DNA of 46,399 nucleotides from Desulfobacteraceae bacterium (lineage in GTDB: Bacteria > Desulfobacterota > Desulfobacteria > Desulfobacterales > Desulfosalsimonadaceae), in assembly GCA_011390415.1 (NCBI GenBank), contig JAABSL010000292.1:1-46399 (forward strand), read 5' to 3'. Positions 1 through 8,182 of this stretch are shown piece after piece. Position numbers and translations under genes: made by a program. The first letter of the stretch is position 1. Each line of letters opens with the position of its first letter. The notes under the pieces are model-generated. The model was not told where the DNA came from, did no database searches, and saw only the letters and a list, made by a program, of their open reading frames with translations.

Positions 1-699
1 GCCCTTGCGCGCGGCAATGATGGATGATGCCAGTTCCGGCAGGGAAGTACCGATGGCAACGATTGTCAATCCGATGATCATATCGCTCACTCCGAAGATA
101 TGGGCAATCTCCACAGCGCCCCACACCAGGATGCGGGAACTGACAACGAGCAGCACCAGACCGACGACGAGCCGGAAAACAGCCCGGTTGATGGGCATTG
201 CTTTTTCAGCTGTTTCCGCTGCCATCTCTTTTGCCAGGGAGTCGGTTTTCTGTTTCAATCCCTGGTAGATGGTCCATGTCATCAGGCAGCCGAACACCAG
301 CAGGAGGAGAATGGCATCCCCTCGTCCCAGTTCCAGGTCCGCTATGAGACCAACTGAAAGAAAGGTCAGCACCGTCAGTATGGGCAGTTCCTTGCGCAAT
401 ACCGTCGAATGGACCATGATAGGACTTATCAGCGCCGTCACCCCCAGAATCAGTGCAATGTTGGCGATGTTCGAGCCGTAGGCGTTGCCCAGGGCGATCC
501 CCGGACTGCCTTCAAACGCACTCAGGGCGGAAACGACCATCTCCGGTGCGGAGGTGCCGAACCCGACAATGACCATGCCGATGAGCAGCGGCGGCATGCC
601 GAAATGTCCCGCTGTGGCGGCGGCCCCTTCCACAAACCGATCCGCGCTCCAGACAAGCAGCGCCAGACCGAAAATCAACGCCGAAATTGCCGGTATCAT
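1..699 (-). CDS. Calcium/sodium antiporter, CaCA family (YrbG-like), partial
   Basis: Inner-membrane cation/Ca2+ exchanger; only the first 233 codons lie in the window and the frame stays open to base 1. Read on the minus strand from ATG 699 it starts MIPAISALIFGLALLVWSAD and is a run of hydrophobic segments. Both CaCA alpha-repeat signatures are visible: GFGTSAPEMVVS near residue 47 and, after a cytoplasmic loop of about 25 polar residues, AIGTSLPELASS near residue 217. The pair of G-T-S-x-P-E motifs is diagnostic of the family, where the two Glu residues form the ion site. Members are usually about 310-330 aa, so roughly the last quarter is missing at the edge. No partner gene is visible. 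Ion specificity is inferred from the family only. Confidence 0.9.
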   Translation of the reverse strand, partial: MIPAISALIFGLALLVWSADRFVEGAAATAGHFGMPPLLIGMVIVGFGTSAPEMVVSALSAFEGSPGIALGNAYGSNIANIALILGVTALISPIMVHSTVLRKELPILTVLTFLSVGLIADLELGRGDAILLLLVFGCLMTWTIYQGLKQKTDSLAKEMAAETAEKAMPINRAVFRLVVGLVLLVVSSRILVWGAVEIAHIFGVSDMIIGLTIVAIGTSLPELASSIIAARKG

Positions 700-1266
700 T
701 CGTTATCCCTGACCATGGTTTGGTTCATCCTTTCGTCCCGGCTGTTTTTAGATAATGGGCGGCACAATCAACATTTGCCATCGTAATGTTATAACCTTGT
801 ATCACAGCAAGGAAAATTATTTTCAAGTGTAAAAACAGGCAGTGAGTTAAAGTGTGCTTACCTAAAGCATAATCCTTTAGTTTTTATATGGCTGATAAAA
901 ATTAAAAAAAAGGATATGCTTTATCCTAAATTTTTCTCAGAGGACTATTTTGTCTAAGATAAAGAAGATTTTGAGCTGATGGGGTCAATGCCGAAAAGTT
1001 TTCCGGATATGCTCTGGTGGCAGAAAAATAAGGCAAATGTAGAATCTATGTTAGAAAAAAATAATGTTAGCACGTCAGCCCAATAGGCAATGGTTTGCGT
1101 TACACATTTCGGTAGCTGATAAAATTTATAAATATTTGAAATAATGAAAAATTAATGGTAGGCGGCAGAAATGAATTCGGACAGATGCTATGAAAATCAG
1201 TGGTTTGTGGACTGCCCGCTACACGAACGGTACACAAGTAAAGAAATCATATATGAAGAAAATGAA
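700..1266. other. Gene-free AT-rich stretch between antiporter and toxin-antitoxin pair
   Basis: No convincing gene is seen. The stretch must hold the antiporter promoter at its left end. It is strongly AT-rich, with small hairpins around 860-930 and a 68-bp diverged copy of the ssrA downstream flank at 1099-1166 (listed separately). A 35-codon reading frame from ATG 980 has no ribosome-binding site and no recognisable motif, so I do not call it. Confidence 0.6.
1099..1166. repeat. Diverged direct repeat, left copy (matches ssrA 3' flank)
   Basis: This stretch and 2047-2116 run in parallel: GTTAC, CATTTC, GATAAAA, TTATAAATAT, AATGGT and AGGCGGC occur in the same order and spacing, about 80 percent identical by eye. 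The right copy includes the last bases of ssrA (CCA end plus acceptor stem). The left copy keeps the GGT-AGGCGGC part but then diverges, so it is not a functional tmRNA end. The copies bracket about 0.9 kb containing only the toxin-antitoxin pair. Confidence 0.65.
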
Positions 1267-1312
1267 TTGACATCATTTGCACATCGTATTACATTTCGTA
1301 TTACGGAGGTGA
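1267..1312 (+). promoter_or_regulatory. Promoter, direct-repeat operator candidate and strong RBS of the RHH/PIN module
   Basis: TTGACA (1267-1272), a 17-nt spacer and TACATT (1290-1295) fit a sigma-70 promoter. CGTATTAC occurs twice, at 1285-1292 and 1297-1304, overlapping and just after the -10 element at 12-bp pitch. That is a typical place for autorepression by a ribbon-helix-helix antitoxin (inference). GGAGGTGA at 1305-1312 is a near-perfect Shine-Dalgarno and fixes the ATG at 1317. Confidence 0.6.
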
Positions 1313-1316
1313 TGAA

Positions 1317-1559
1317 ATGATTACATTAAGACTTGATCCAAAAATTGAACAAGATGTCAATAATACAGCAAAAAATCTTGGGATTACCAAGTCGGAGCTG
1401 ATTCGCAAGAGTATTATTGAGTATCTTAATAAACTTGATACGGCAAACGCCTGGGAGGCCGGTCAGGACTTATTTGGTAAATATTCAAGTGGCCTTAATA
1501 ATCTGTCAACGGATCGGAAAGAGATTGTAAGAGAAAAAATCAGGGCCAAGAGAAAATGA
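1317..1559 (+). CDS. Ribbon-helix-helix antitoxin of a PIN-domain toxin-antitoxin pair
   Basis: An 80-aa protein. The N-terminus MITLRLDPKIEQDVNNTAKN is a short beta strand of alternating residues (ITLRLD) followed by two helices ending at SELIRKSIIEYLNK, the MetJ/Arc/CopG ribbon-helix-helix DNA-binding fold. The C-terminal half is charged (DRKEIVREKIRAKRK) and would wrap the toxin. The start is set by a strong Shine-Dalgarno. The stop overlaps the toxin start by 4 nt, so the genes are translationally coupled. By analogy with VapB-type antitoxins it should neutralise the downstream PIN nuclease and repress its own promoter through the CGTATTAC repeats; both roles are inferred. Confidence 0.85.
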   Translation: MITLRLDPKIEQDVNNTAKNLGITKSELIRKSIIEYLNKLDTANAWEAGQDLFGKYSSGLNNLSTDRKEIVREKIRAKRK

Positions 1560-1966
1560 AGAAAATTCTAATCGACTCTGGACCCTTAATAGCCCTGTTT
1601 GACTCATCAGACAAGTATCACCACGAGGCTGTTAATTTTATAAAAACAAATAAATTGCCTTTAATTACGACTCTTGCATCGATTACGGAAACGCTTCATT
1701 TATTGGATTTTAATCGAAATGCTCAGATAGATTTCCTGGAATGGATACATAGGGGCGCGGTTGAAATTTATAGCATTGAAAACAGTGATTTTAATCGGTT
1801 AAAAGCGCTGACAGAAAAGTATCGTGATTTACCAATGGATTTTGCCGATTCCTGTCTTGTGTACCTGGCTGAGAAACTCAACCTGAATACAATTGCTACA
1901 ATAGATCGGGACTTTACAATATACCGTATTCAGGGAAGAAGAAAATTCAAAATAATTCTCTCATAG
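1556..1966 (+). CDS. PIN-domain ribonuclease toxin (VapC-like)
   Basis: A 136-aa single-domain PIN protein. The acidic residues expected to hold the catalytic metal are in place: Asp7 in ILIDSGPLIALFD, Glu45 in SITETLHLL, Asp98 in MDFADSCLVYLAE, and Asp117 and/or Asp119 in IATIDRDF. Length and motif spacing fit stand-alone VapC-type toxins, which cut tRNA or rRNA in the cytoplasm. It starts inside the antitoxin stop (4-nt overlap). The gene ends in a short AT-rich region before the 3' flank of ssrA. No inactivating change is visible. The RNA target cannot be predicted from sequence. Confidence 0.88.
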   Translation: MKKILIDSGPLIALFDSSDKYHHEAVNFIKTNKLPLITTLASITETLHLLDFNRNAQIDFLEWIHRGAVEIYSIENSDFNRLKALTEKYRDLPMDFADSCLVYLAEKLNLNTIATIDRDFTIYRIQGRRKFKIILS

Positions 1967-2046
1967 CCGAACGCGTATCAGACCTGAAGGATCTTTCAGT
2001 AGTGATAACATACAATATTTGCCACACATTTTGAAAGAAAATAGCC

Positions 2047-2116
2047 GTTACGCATTTCTGCAGCGGATAAAACTTATAAATATCTAAAAATATTAAAAAA
2101 GAATGGTGGAGGCGGC
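2047..2116. repeat. Diverged direct repeat, right copy (ssrA 3' end and downstream flank)
   Basis: Partner of 1099-1166. It spans the last 13 bases of ssrA and about 57 bases beyond its 3' end. Offset between copies is 948-950 bp. Confidence 0.65.
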
Positions 2117-2456
2117 GGGAGTTGAACCCGCGTCCGAAAACATTCCACAAAGGCGTCTACATACATAGCCTGAAATTTAATTTTCGCGGTTTTAGCCTCC
2201 TTCAGGCAGGATGCTTGAAACCACTATCCTGTTAAGTTTAACCTCACCTGATACAGGCACTCAGGTTTGGCGGTCCTGCTAGTCGACGCCCGTGCCGGAT
2301 CCGCAGGAGCTATCCGGCTGGACGGCATCAGCCTAAGCGGCTAATGCGTAGTTATAATCGTCTGCGATTATGTTGTTTCCGCTTGTTTTACGAGTCAGCA
2401 GAAAACTCGGTATGCAACCATTGCTTCTATATCCCCGTCGAAGCCGTTTCGCCCCC
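2104..2456 (-). ncRNA. ssrA: Transfer-messenger RNA (tmRNA)
   Basis: One-piece tmRNA of about 353 nt, read from 2456 down to an encoded CCA at 2104-2106. The 5' end GGGGGCGAAACGGCUUCGAC is the classic tmRNA start, and the 3' end carries the T-arm GGGUUCAACUCCC and an acceptor strand that pairs with the 5' GGGGGC. The tag frame ends at UAG 2333-2335 and decodes back to codon 2380 as GNNIIADDYNYALAA, with the usual ALAA degron. The exact resume codon (GGA here) is inferred. It acts with SmpB (encoded at 8179-8640) to release stalled ribosomes. A TATAAT on the minus strand (2486-2481) about 25 nt upstream could be its -10 element, with the mature 5' end made by RNase P. Confidence 0.96.
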
Positions 2457-2485
2457 ATATAAGAAAGAGTGTTGAAATAAATTAT

Positions 2486-2517
2486 AAAAATGAAAAATGC
2501 AGACGTTTTTCATTTTT
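2486..2517. promoter_or_regulatory. AT-rich perfect hairpin upstream of ssrA
   Basis: AAAAATGAAAAA (2486-2497) is the exact reverse complement of TTTTTCATTTTT (2506-2517), with an 8-nt loop and a T-run on the + side. It lies in the gene-free stretch 2457-2751, in the presumed upstream region of ssrA. It could stop readthrough toward 2752 or be promoter structure; nothing else is recognised in that stretch. Confidence 0.4.
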
Positions 2518-2751
2518 TTGATTAACCAGATAATAAGCCCCGGATGTCTTTTTGTCAAGATGATTACCCGATGGTTTTCACTAAAATCAATGTGTGAGCT
2601 TAAATTTTCATTATATTGTCCCGAGTTTGAGGCGTGGGTGAAGCTTTTCGGCTGCATCCGGCGGCTGGACTTTTTCTTGACCTGAAAACGAAAAAAGAGC
2701 CAAACTGATATATCCTCCATTCTATTACTAAATCGATTGTCAGGAAGGCAA

Positions 2752-3534
2752 ATGAGCAGAACCTTTAAAATCCGGTTAATCGTTTTTCAGGGGTGTTGTT
2801 TTTTATTTACTCTTTTTTGGTTTGCCGGCGTCTCTCCGGCAACGGCGGCAGACGCCGGCGCCATTGTGCAAGGCGCGATTAATTATCTGCGCGAAGACAC
2901 GTCCGAATCCGTGGCTCATATGACCATCCACCGGCCGGACTGGGAACGAACCCTGACCATCAAGGCATGGACGAAAGGACAATCCGACAGTCTTTTCCGG
3001 ATCATTGCGCCGCCAAAAGACAAAGGCAACGGGACTCTGAAAAAAGGGAAGGAAATGTGGATTTTCAACCCAAAGATCAACCGGGTCATCAAGCTGCCGC
3101 CGTCTATGATGTCCCAGTCGTGGCAGGGGTCTGATTTTTCAAACAATGACCTGGCCAAATCCGATACGGTGATTGACGATTACACCCACACGCTGATCGG
3201 CGAAGAAACCCATGACGGCAAAAAAGTATATGTGATTCAGTCCATTCCCAAACCGGATGCACCTGTGGTGTGGGGGATGCAGAAGCTGAAAATCCGCGAG
3301 GATTTTATCCTGCTGCGCGAGGAATTCTATGATGAAGACAGGCAGCCGGTCAAGGTGCTGACCATGGAAAAAATCGGCATGATCGGCGGCAAGCTGTATC
3401 CGCTGCAATGGCGGATGGCCAAAGCAGATGAAAAAGATGAATATACCCGGATCGACTATGAATCCATAAAATTTAACGTAGACCTGCCGCCCCATATGTT
3501 TACGATTTCAAATTTAAAGAATCCCGGACGGTAA
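2752..3534 (+). CDS. LolA-like outer-membrane lipoprotein-sorting family protein
   Basis: A 260-aa periplasmic protein. An N-terminal signal peptide (basic start, hydrophobic core, probable cleavage after SPATA near residue 32) is followed by one LolA-like domain, an open beta-barrel that shields a lipid or acyl chain. Typical segments are LFRIIAPPKDKGNGTLKKGK, EMWIFNPKINRVIKLPPSMM and SWQGSDFSNNDL, which mark the LolA-related family found next to ABC permeases. ATG 2752 is preferred over TTG 2737 because AGGAAGG sits 4 nt before it. The stop overlaps the start of the first permease by 1 nt. It heads a five-gene operon and probably carries hydrophobic cargo between inner-membrane permeases and the outer-membrane barrel. 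The cargo is unknown. Confidence 0.85.
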   Translation: MSRTFKIRLIVFQGCCFLFTLFWFAGVSPATAADAGAIVQGAINYLREDTSESVAHMTIHRPDWERTLTIKAWTKGQSDSLFRIIAPPKDKGNGTLKKGKEMWIFNPKINRVIKLPPSMMSQSWQGSDFSNNDLAKSDTVIDDYTHTLIGEETHDGKKVYVIQSIPKPDAPVVWGMQKLKIREDFILLREEFYDEDRQPVKVLTMEKIGMIGGKLYPLQWRMAKADEKDEYTRIDYESIKFNVDLPPHMFTISNLKNPGR

Positions 3535-4829
3535 TGCCCATGGCACATTCCCACGTCCGCCCGAAAATCACTCTGGATATGAAAATGGCCTGGCGGAATG
3601 TGTGGCGCAACCCCCGGCGCACCTGGCTGACCGTGAGCGCGATCTGTTTTGCCTGCGTGGTGTTGATTTTCATGCTGTCTTTTCAATTCGGCTCCTATGA
3701 AACCATGATCAATTCATCGATTAAGATCAACACCGGCCATCTCCAGGTCCTGGCCCGGGGGTATTTTGATGAAAAGAGCATCCGTAAAGTCGTGGAAAAT
3801 CCAGATCCGGTCAAAGAACTGATTGCCGGCATGGATCTTGTGGAGGCTGTGACCGTTCGCGCCAATGCTTTCTCCCTGGTGTCTTCCCAAAAACGAACTT
3901 ACGGCGCCATGGTTGTGGGGGTTGATCCGGTTCTCGAACCGCGGGTTTCCAGGCTGAAAGAACTGATCCGGAGCGGGGAATTCCTGCCGGATACACCGGA
4001 ATCCGGTGGCCCTGACGCGGAACCGGACCCGGCGCTGGTCGGAGCACTTCTGGCAAGAAATCTTAAAGTCCGGGTCGGAGATGAGCTGACGGTGCTGGGG
4101 CAGGGCAGGGACGGGTCCGTGGCTGCCGCCATCCTGACCGTTTGCGGTATCTACGAATCCGGCATGGATGAATTTGACCGGAACACCCTGCATATCCCCA
4201 TAAAAACCTTTCAGTCGGTCTATTCCATGGGACCGGCGGTGCATGAAATTATTGTTAACGTCAATTCATTGACCGATGTGCCTGCCGTCAAAAAAAACAT
4301 CATCAACCGGGTAAACCATTTGCCGGCGGGAGAGGGACTGGTGGTTATGGACTGGGATGAACTGGTGCCGGGCCTGACCCAGTCCATCCGCATCGATCTG
4401 GTGATGGGAATGATCTTCTGGCTGCTGCTGGTGATAGTGGTGGCCTTTTCCATCCTTAATACCTTTTTGATGGCGGTGTTTGAACGCACCCGGGAATTCG
4501 GCGTGATGATGGCCATCGGCACCACGCCGCAACGGCTGGTCAAGCTCCTGCTGTATGAGTCCGGTTTGATGACCGTTGTCGGGGTCTGTATGGGAATCGT
4601 CATCGGCTGCGGCGTGACCTGGGTGTTTCAGGTCTATGGCATCGACATGTCCGGTTCATCCGAAATATTAGAGCAATACGGAATGTCCGGCCGGATTTAT
4701 CCAAGGCTCAGTCCGGTCACAGCGCTTGCCGGCCCGCTGCTGGTCTGGATTATCACCCTTGCGGTGGCGTTGTATCCGGCCTTGAAAATAAAAGGGATGA
4801 AACCGGTCGAGGCGATGACACATATTTAA
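3534..4829 (+). CDS. ABC transporter permease, FtsX/LolC-LolE/MacB type (first of two)
   Basis: A 431-aa inner-membrane protein with the four-helix MacB/LolCE layout. A cytoplasmic amphipathic start AWRNVWRNPRRTWLT leads to TM1 near residues 30-50, then a periplasmic domain of about 220 residues, then three TM helices in the C-terminal FtsX domain (about 285-315, 340-365, 395-420). It ends LYPALKIKGMKPVEAMTHI, the usual PxEAM tail that contacts the ATPase. Such permeases work by mechanotransmission, extracting substrates from the membrane rather than moving them through a channel (family knowledge). ATG 3534 overlaps the previous stop; ATG 3540 is an alternative. It is a paralogue of the next gene, and the two probably form a LolCE-like heterodimer. 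Confidence 0.88.
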   Translation: MPMAHSHVRPKITLDMKMAWRNVWRNPRRTWLTVSAICFACVVLIFMLSFQFGSYETMINSSIKINTGHLQVLARGYFDEKSIRKVVENPDPVKELIAGMDLVEAVTVRANAFSLVSSQKRTYGAMVVGVDPVLEPRVSRLKELIRSGEFLPDTPESGGPDAEPDPALVGALLARNLKVRVGDELTVLGQGRDGSVAAAILTVCGIYESGMDEFDRNTLHIPIKTFQSVYSMGPAVHEIIVNVNSLTDVPAVKKNIINRVNHLPAGEGLVVMDWDELVPGLTQSIRIDLVMGMIFWLLLVIVVAFSILNTFLMAVFERTREFGVMMAIGTTPQRLVKLLLYESGLMTVVGVCMGIVIGCGVTWVFQVYGIDMSGSSEILEQYGMSGRIYPRLSPVTALAGPLLVWIITLAVALYPALKIKGMKPVEAMTHI

Positions 4830-4909
4830 GAACAGGTGGATAGACTCAAGGAAGAAAAAAACAGGTTTTCTTTTGCTTCAGCCTTAAACCTTAAACCTTC
4901 CATCTCGGA

Positions 4910-6142
4910 ATGAAAACAATGGAATTTCAGCTGGCCTGGCGCAATATCTGGCGCAATCCCCGGCGGACCGTGATCATCATGATTGCCGTGATTATCGGGC
5001 TCTGGACCATGATCTCGCTGACGGCATTGAGCCGGGGCATGGTCAATGACATGATTGAAAACGGGATTGCCACGTTGACCGGGGACATTAAAATTTATCC
5101 GGCCGGGTATCATGATGATCCGTCAGTGGCCTATCGGATTGGTGATGCGGATCAAATCGTGTCCGGGATAAAAAAAATCCTGCCCGCGGGTACCCGATAT
5201 GCCCGGCGGATAAAGGTCAATGCCGTGGCTTCCAATGCCCGCCATTCCGGGGGCGTAACCCTTGCGGGCATTGATCCGGAAATGGAAAAGGGCGTATCGT
5301 TTATCGGCAACGGGGTGGCGGACGGCCGGATGATCGCTGAAACCGATAAGAACGCCATTGTGGTGGGGCAGGCATTACTGGAAAAATTCGACACCCGGAT
5401 CGGCCATAAGCTCATTCTCATGGCCCAGGGCGCGGATAATGAAATCACGTCCCGGGCCTTTCAGATCATAGGGGTGTACCGGGCCAAGCTGACTTCAACG
5501 GAAAAACAGTATGTGTTTGTCAATTTAAGCGCTGCCCGGAAGATGCTGGGCGTGGGCACGGATATTTCCGAAATATCCATATCACTGACTTCCCATGATG
5601 AGGCCGAGCCCTTTGCCCGGGAGATTCGGGAGTTGCTGGAAGACCCGGATATTGAAATCTATACCTGGAAAGACCTGCTGCCCATGCTCAAGGCATATCT
5701 GGATATTTTTGACGGGTTCATCGTGTTATGGTTTCTGGTGGTCTTTGCGGCCATGGCATTCGGCATCATCAATACTATGCTCATGGCGGTGTATGAACGG
5801 ATGCGGGAGTTTGGTCTGCTCAAGGCCCTGGGGATGAAGCCGTCGCTGATTCTGCGCTCGGTGCTGCTTGAATCCGGCATGCTGCTGGTTATCGGCGCAT
5901 TGGCGGGCAATCTGCTGGCAGCGGGGTCTGTGGCGATGGTTGCCGCCAAAGGGATTGATCTTTCGGCCCTGGCCACGGGATTTGAATATTTCGGGATGTC
6001 ATCGGTTATATATCCTGAGATTGTCACCAAAGATGTGGTGCTGGCCAATGCGGTGGTCGTGATTCTGGGCCTGGCGGTCAGCGCTTATCCGGCGGCCAAG
6101 GCGTCACGGATTACCCCGGTTGAGGCCATGGCCCATGTATAG
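4910..6142 (+). CDS. ABC transporter permease, FtsX/LolC-LolE/MacB type (second of two)
   Basis: A 410-aa paralogue of the upstream permease with the same N-terminal signature (LAWRNIWRNPRRTVIIM), one N-terminal TM helix, a large periplasmic domain and three C-terminal TM helices, ending AYPAAKASRITPVEAMAHV. Retention of both copies suggests distinct halves of a heterodimer. ATG 4919 (MEFQLAW) is an equally likely start. The 80-bp gap before it carries a short tandem CCTTAAA repeat (4882-4895) and no terminator, so the genes are probably co-transcribed. Substrate is unknown; lipoprotein or lipid is inferred from the LolA-like and LolD-like neighbours. Confidence 0.88.
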   Translation: MKTMEFQLAWRNIWRNPRRTVIIMIAVIIGLWTMISLTALSRGMVNDMIENGIATLTGDIKIYPAGYHDDPSVAYRIGDADQIVSGIKKILPAGTRYARRIKVNAVASNARHSGGVTLAGIDPEMEKGVSFIGNGVADGRMIAETDKNAIVVGQALLEKFDTRIGHKLILMAQGADNEITSRAFQIIGVYRAKLTSTEKQYVFVNLSAARKMLGVGTDISEISISLTSHDEAEPFAREIRELLEDPDIEIYTWKDLLPMLKAYLDIFDGFIVLWFLVVFAAMAFGIINTMLMAVYERMREFGLLKALGMKPSLILRSVLLESGMLLVIGALAGNLLAAGSVAMVAAKGIDLSALATGFEYFGMSSVIYPEIVTKDVVLANAVVVILGLAVSAYPAAKASRITPVEAMAHV

Positions 6143-6158
6143 CTATAAGAGGAATGAA

Positions 6159-6842
6159 ATGCCGATTGTAGAAGTCAGGGGAGTGAATAAGGTTTATCAG
6201 CAGGGCGACATTCGGATTTTTGCGCTAAAAGATGTTGATATTACGTTTGATTCCGGAAGTTTTGCCGCTATTGCCGGTCCGTCCGGGTCCGGTAAAACCA
6301 CCCTGCTCAACATTGTCGGCGGGCTGGACCTGCCGGACACGGGTGAAGTCATTGTGGACGGCCGGAATTTCGGAGAAATGAGTCAGGGCCAGCTGGCCCA
6401 GCTGCGGCTGAACCGGATCGGTTTTGTATTCCAGTCCTATAATTTAATTCCCGTGCTGTCGGCCCTGGAGAATGTGGAATATGTGATGCTGCTTCAGGGA
6501 GTTGGAAAATCAGAGCGCCGCGAGCGGGCCATGGCCATGCTGGAAGAAGTGGGGCTGGGGGATAAATACAATAACCGGCCGGCTGAACTCTCGGGCGGTC
6601 AGCAGCAGCGGGTGGCCGTGGCCCGGTCCATTGTCTCCGATCCGGCCATTGTTCTGGCCGATGAACCCACTGCCAATCTGGACTCAAAAACCGGCGAGGG
6701 GCTGCTCCGGATCATGGCCGGGATGAATGAAAAACGCAAGGTCACCTTTATTTTCTCGACCCACGACACAATGGTGATGGATTACGCCCATCGGCTGGTA
6801 AACCTGCGTGACGGCAGGGTCGCCGACGACCAGATCAAATGA
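6159..6842 (+). CDS. ABC transporter ATP-binding protein, LolD/MacB-type
   Basis: A 227-aa cytoplasmic ATPase. Walker A GPSGSGKTT is at residues 40-48, the Q-loop region at VFQSYNLIPVLSALENV, signature LSGGQQQR near 139, Walker B IVLADEPTANLD near 160, and the switch His in STHD. The LIPVLSALENV stretch and the short length are characteristic of the LolD/MacB/FtsE subgroup that pairs with FtsX-type permeases. ATG 6159 follows AGAGGA; an upstream in-frame TTG at 6120 would overlap the permease and adds nothing conserved. The end overlaps the next gene by 4 nt. It powers the two adjacent permeases. Confidence 0.92.
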   Translation: MPIVEVRGVNKVYQQGDIRIFALKDVDITFDSGSFAAIAGPSGSGKTTLLNIVGGLDLPDTGEVIVDGRNFGEMSQGQLAQLRLNRIGFVFQSYNLIPVLSALENVEYVMLLQGVGKSERRERAMAMLEEVGLGDKYNNRPAELSGGQQQRVAVARSIVSDPAIVLADEPTANLDSKTGEGLLRIMAGMNEKRKVTFIFSTHDTMVMDYAHRLVNLRDGRVADDQIK

Positions 6843-8182
6843 CCGGATCAAATAGCGTAATAAGAATAATATTAAGATATTGCATACAGGGATGTCTCTG
6901 CGGTTTTTTGGGAGCGATTATTTTTCCGCCGTGTCCGGCGGGCATGGAAATCATCAGCAGTCAGCCTTATTATGCCGCACTGGACGGCCATTTGCGGCTG
7001 CGCGGCAGCATTTCCTTTCCGGAGAATAATTCCCGGCTGGATTTTTTGGGTCATGACCGTCTGCATGACGGCGCATTTGAGTTCCGGCTGAAAAATCAAA
7101 CCGGGTATTCGGACTGGCTGACCCTGGATGCGCATTATGAAATGGTCGGCAGCGGCGGGGAGGCGAAAAAAACCCGGACCGCTTTTTTAACGCAATATCC
7201 GGAATTTGCCGCCAACTTCCAGATGCCGGGCCCGGTCAGTGACGACCGCCGGGTGATGGATTTAACCCGTGTTTTTTCATCGGATGATCAGTATCTGGCG
7301 TATCACCGGATGGACAGGCTTTCCCTGACCGCGACGGGTGACCGGGGCGCGGTCGTCATCGGCCGCCAGGCGCTCACCTGGGGCAACGGTTTTTTGTTCA
7401 ACCCCATGGACCTTTTCAATCCCTTTTCCCCCACCGATGTGGAACGGGATTATAAAATCGGCGATGACATGATCACGGCCCGCCTGTATACGGGAGATGC
7501 CGGCGAATTACAGATACTTTATGTGCCGCGAAGAAATACGGAAAATCATGATATCGAATGGGACCAGTCTTCGGTGGCGGCAAAATATCATTTGAATGTC
7601 CGGTTTACGGATATCGATCTGATGGCCGGAAAGCATTATGAAGACACTGTATTCGGGGTCGGTGGTTCAGGGTACCTGAAGCAGGCGGCCTGGCGTCTGG
7701 ATGCCACCTGGACCGTTCCGGATGATGACGGCAGGCAGTCAGGTTTTTTAAGTATTGTGGCCAATATGGATTATTCCTGGGTCTGGTGGAATAAAAACAT
7801 GTATGGATGGATCGAATATTACTATACGGGACTGGGAAAAAACGATGTCCCCAAAGCGCTCACCGATCCGAATATCCGGCAGCGCCTGGAGCGTGGGGAA
7901 TGGTTTACCGTAGGCCGGTCATACGTGAATGCCCAGCTCCGGCTGGAATGGCATCCGCTGATCAACGGGTTTATAACGGTGATTACAAATACCGCGGATT
8001 TGTCAGCCGTGGTGCAGCCGAGAATAACCTGGGACCCGATGCAGAATTTTCAGATTATGTGCGGCGCAAATATTTATTCGGGTAAAAGCGACACTGAATT
8101 CGGCGGATTTGAGGTTCCCGGCCTTGAGTTAAAAGAAGTGCCTCCGGATATGGTTTATCTGTGGTTGAGCTGGTATTTTTAA
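6839..8182 (+). CDS. Outer-membrane beta-barrel protein of the LolA/ABC operon
   Basis: A 447-aa protein with a long signal region (hydrophobic from about 8 to 32, probable cleavage near CPAG). It is then built of alternating polar/aromatic strands and ends in WLSWYF, a C-terminal aromatic as needed by the BAM machinery. Conserved-looking patches are GRQALTWGNGFLFNPMDLFN and VERDYKIGDDM, which I associate with uncharacterised barrels next to LolA-like/ABC genes; I cannot name a characterised homologue. The start overlaps the ATPase stop by 4 nt, so it belongs to the same operon. Likely the outer-membrane end point or exit of the system. Its stop overlaps the smpB stop in the opposite direction. 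Confidence 0.75.
   Translation: MTGSNSVIRIILRYCIQGCLCGFLGAIIFPPCPAGMEIISSQPYYAALDGHLRLRGSISFPENNSRLDFLGHDRLHDGAFEFRLKNQTGYSDWLTLDAHYEMVGSGGEAKKTRTAFLTQYPEFAANFQMPGPVSDDRRVMDLTRVFSSDDQYLAYHRMDRLSLTATGDRGAVVIGRQALTWGNGFLFNPMDLFNPFSPTDVERDYKIGDDMITARLYTGDAGELQILYVPRRNTENHDIEWDQSSVAAKYHLNVRFTDIDLMAGKHYEDTVFGVGGSGYLKQAAWRLDATWTVPDDDGRQSGFLSIVANMDYSWVWWNKNMYGWIEYYYTGLGKNDVPKALTDPNIRQRLERGEWFTVGRSYVNAQLRLEWHPLINGFITVITNTADLSAVVQPRITWDPMQNFQIMCGANIYSGKSDTEFGGFEVPGLELKEVPPDMVYLWLSWYF

Noticed and set aside
409-786. 125-codon + frame and neighbouring + frames in 5-712
   Set aside because: They are antisense to the antiporter, whose two GTS-x-PE motifs are clear on the minus strand.
980-1087. 35-codon frame with a WW-containing stretch
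   Set aside because: No ribosome-binding site, stop codons just upstream and no similarity I recognise.
1947-2150. 67-codon minus-strand frame
   Set aside because: Begins inside the 3' end of ssrA and overlaps the PIN toxin end; chance frame.
4882-4902. CCTTAAA tandem heptamer between the two permeases (similar text near 17161)
   Set aside because: Only two and a half units; too short to treat as a repeat family without a genome search.
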